Positions 5,294-5,456 of a stretch of 5,456 bases of DNA are shown in pieces. Origin of the DNA: MKRK01 sp001896915 (lineage in GTDB: Bacteria > Bacillota > Clostridia > Oscillospirales > Acutalibacteraceae); assembly GCA_937973935.1 (NCBI GenBank), contig CALJJF010000011.1:1-5456 (forward strand). Direction: 5' to 3'. The notes beneath the pieces are model-generated. The model saw only the letters and a list, made by a program, of their open reading frames with translations, had not been told where the DNA came from and searched no databases. How positions within the stretch are numbered: position 1 is the stretch's first letter; every line of letters starts with the position of its first letter. The translations under genes and the position numbers were made by a program.

Positions 5294-5456
5294 TGGTAAA
5301 TAAGCTTTATAAAAACGGAAAGTATTTATATAACATGGATTTGGTCGCCGGCAAAAACGGTCTGACCAATCTTGTACAATGGGTGCATATCATTGAGGAT
5401 ATTTCGGTGGTGTCCTTTTTGCATGGAAGCGAGCTTGTTTTTACGGCAGGTATTTT
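5284..5456 (+). CDS. PucR-family transcriptional regulator, N-terminal fragment; 3' end outside window
   Basis: The 57 visible residues match the start of the PucR N-terminal domain found in PucR/CdaR-like activators. The pattern is a short lead (MAVMVNKLY), then DLVAGKNGLTNLVQWVHIIED, then VSFLHGSELVFTAG. The family equivalent is a VVAGxxGLxRxVRWVH segment followed by FLRGGELLLTTG. Such proteins usually carry a C-terminal helix-turn-helix and regulate purine or other catabolic genes; those parts are beyond the edge, so target and ligand are unknown. The frame is open back to a TGA at 5197-5199. Start candidates are ATG 5284 and ATG 5293, the latter overlapping the stop of the leader ORF. The gene is separated from the upstream run by a strong terminator, so it is probably its own transcription unit. 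Confidence 0.8.
   Translation, partial: MAVMVNKLYKNGKYLYNMDLVAGKNGLTNLVQWVHIIEDISVVSFLHGSELVFTAGI

Overview
This window looks like ordinary chromosome from a Clostridia-type Firmicute. The evidence is purine-rich Shine-Dalgarno sites, tightly packed co-directional genes, moderate base composition, and the protein families themselves: a YfmH-like M16 peptidase, Lgt, FolD, a YdiF/Uup-like ABC-F protein, a Cof-type HAD phosphatase and a PucR-type regulator. The lineage is inferred from protein style, not from a marker gene. No phage, transposon, CRISPR array, tRNA or rRNA is visible.

Layout, all on the + strand: the 3' end of an M16 peptidase gene (2-370); lgt (382-1383); folD (1367-2218); an ABC-F ATPase gene (2250-4130); a HAD-family phosphatase gene (about 4127-4945, or from 4091); a 338-base non-coding stretch (4946-5283); and the 5' end of a PucR-family regulator gene that runs off the right edge. 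The first five genes are separated by 11 or 31 bases or overlap by 4 to 40 bases. No terminator is visible between them, so they probably form one transcription unit. That unit ends at a strong intrinsic terminator at 5042-5085.

Most of the genes are housekeeping. Lgt lipidates lipoproteins, FolD supplies one-carbon folates, and the ABC-F protein probably acts on ribosomes. I infer no shared pathway; the arrangement looks like a loose housekeeping operon.

The unusual signals are at gene starts and in the last intergenic region. (1) The PucR-type gene lacks a well-placed ribosome binding site at its homology-supported start. A good site instead serves a 7-codon upstream ORF that contains a U_UUU_UUA heptamer, phased so that a -1 slip would enter the regulator frame; the ORF's stop also overlaps a second in-frame ATG as TAATG. 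(2) The HAD gene has an AUA codon where the family's usual start would be, behind a good Shine-Dalgarno and overlapping the ABC-F stop as ATAA. (3) A near-consensus sigma-A-like promoter is followed within about 15-20 bases by the strong terminator. (4) Lgt carries Leu where the E. coli enzyme has its important His103, and has a long acidic tail.
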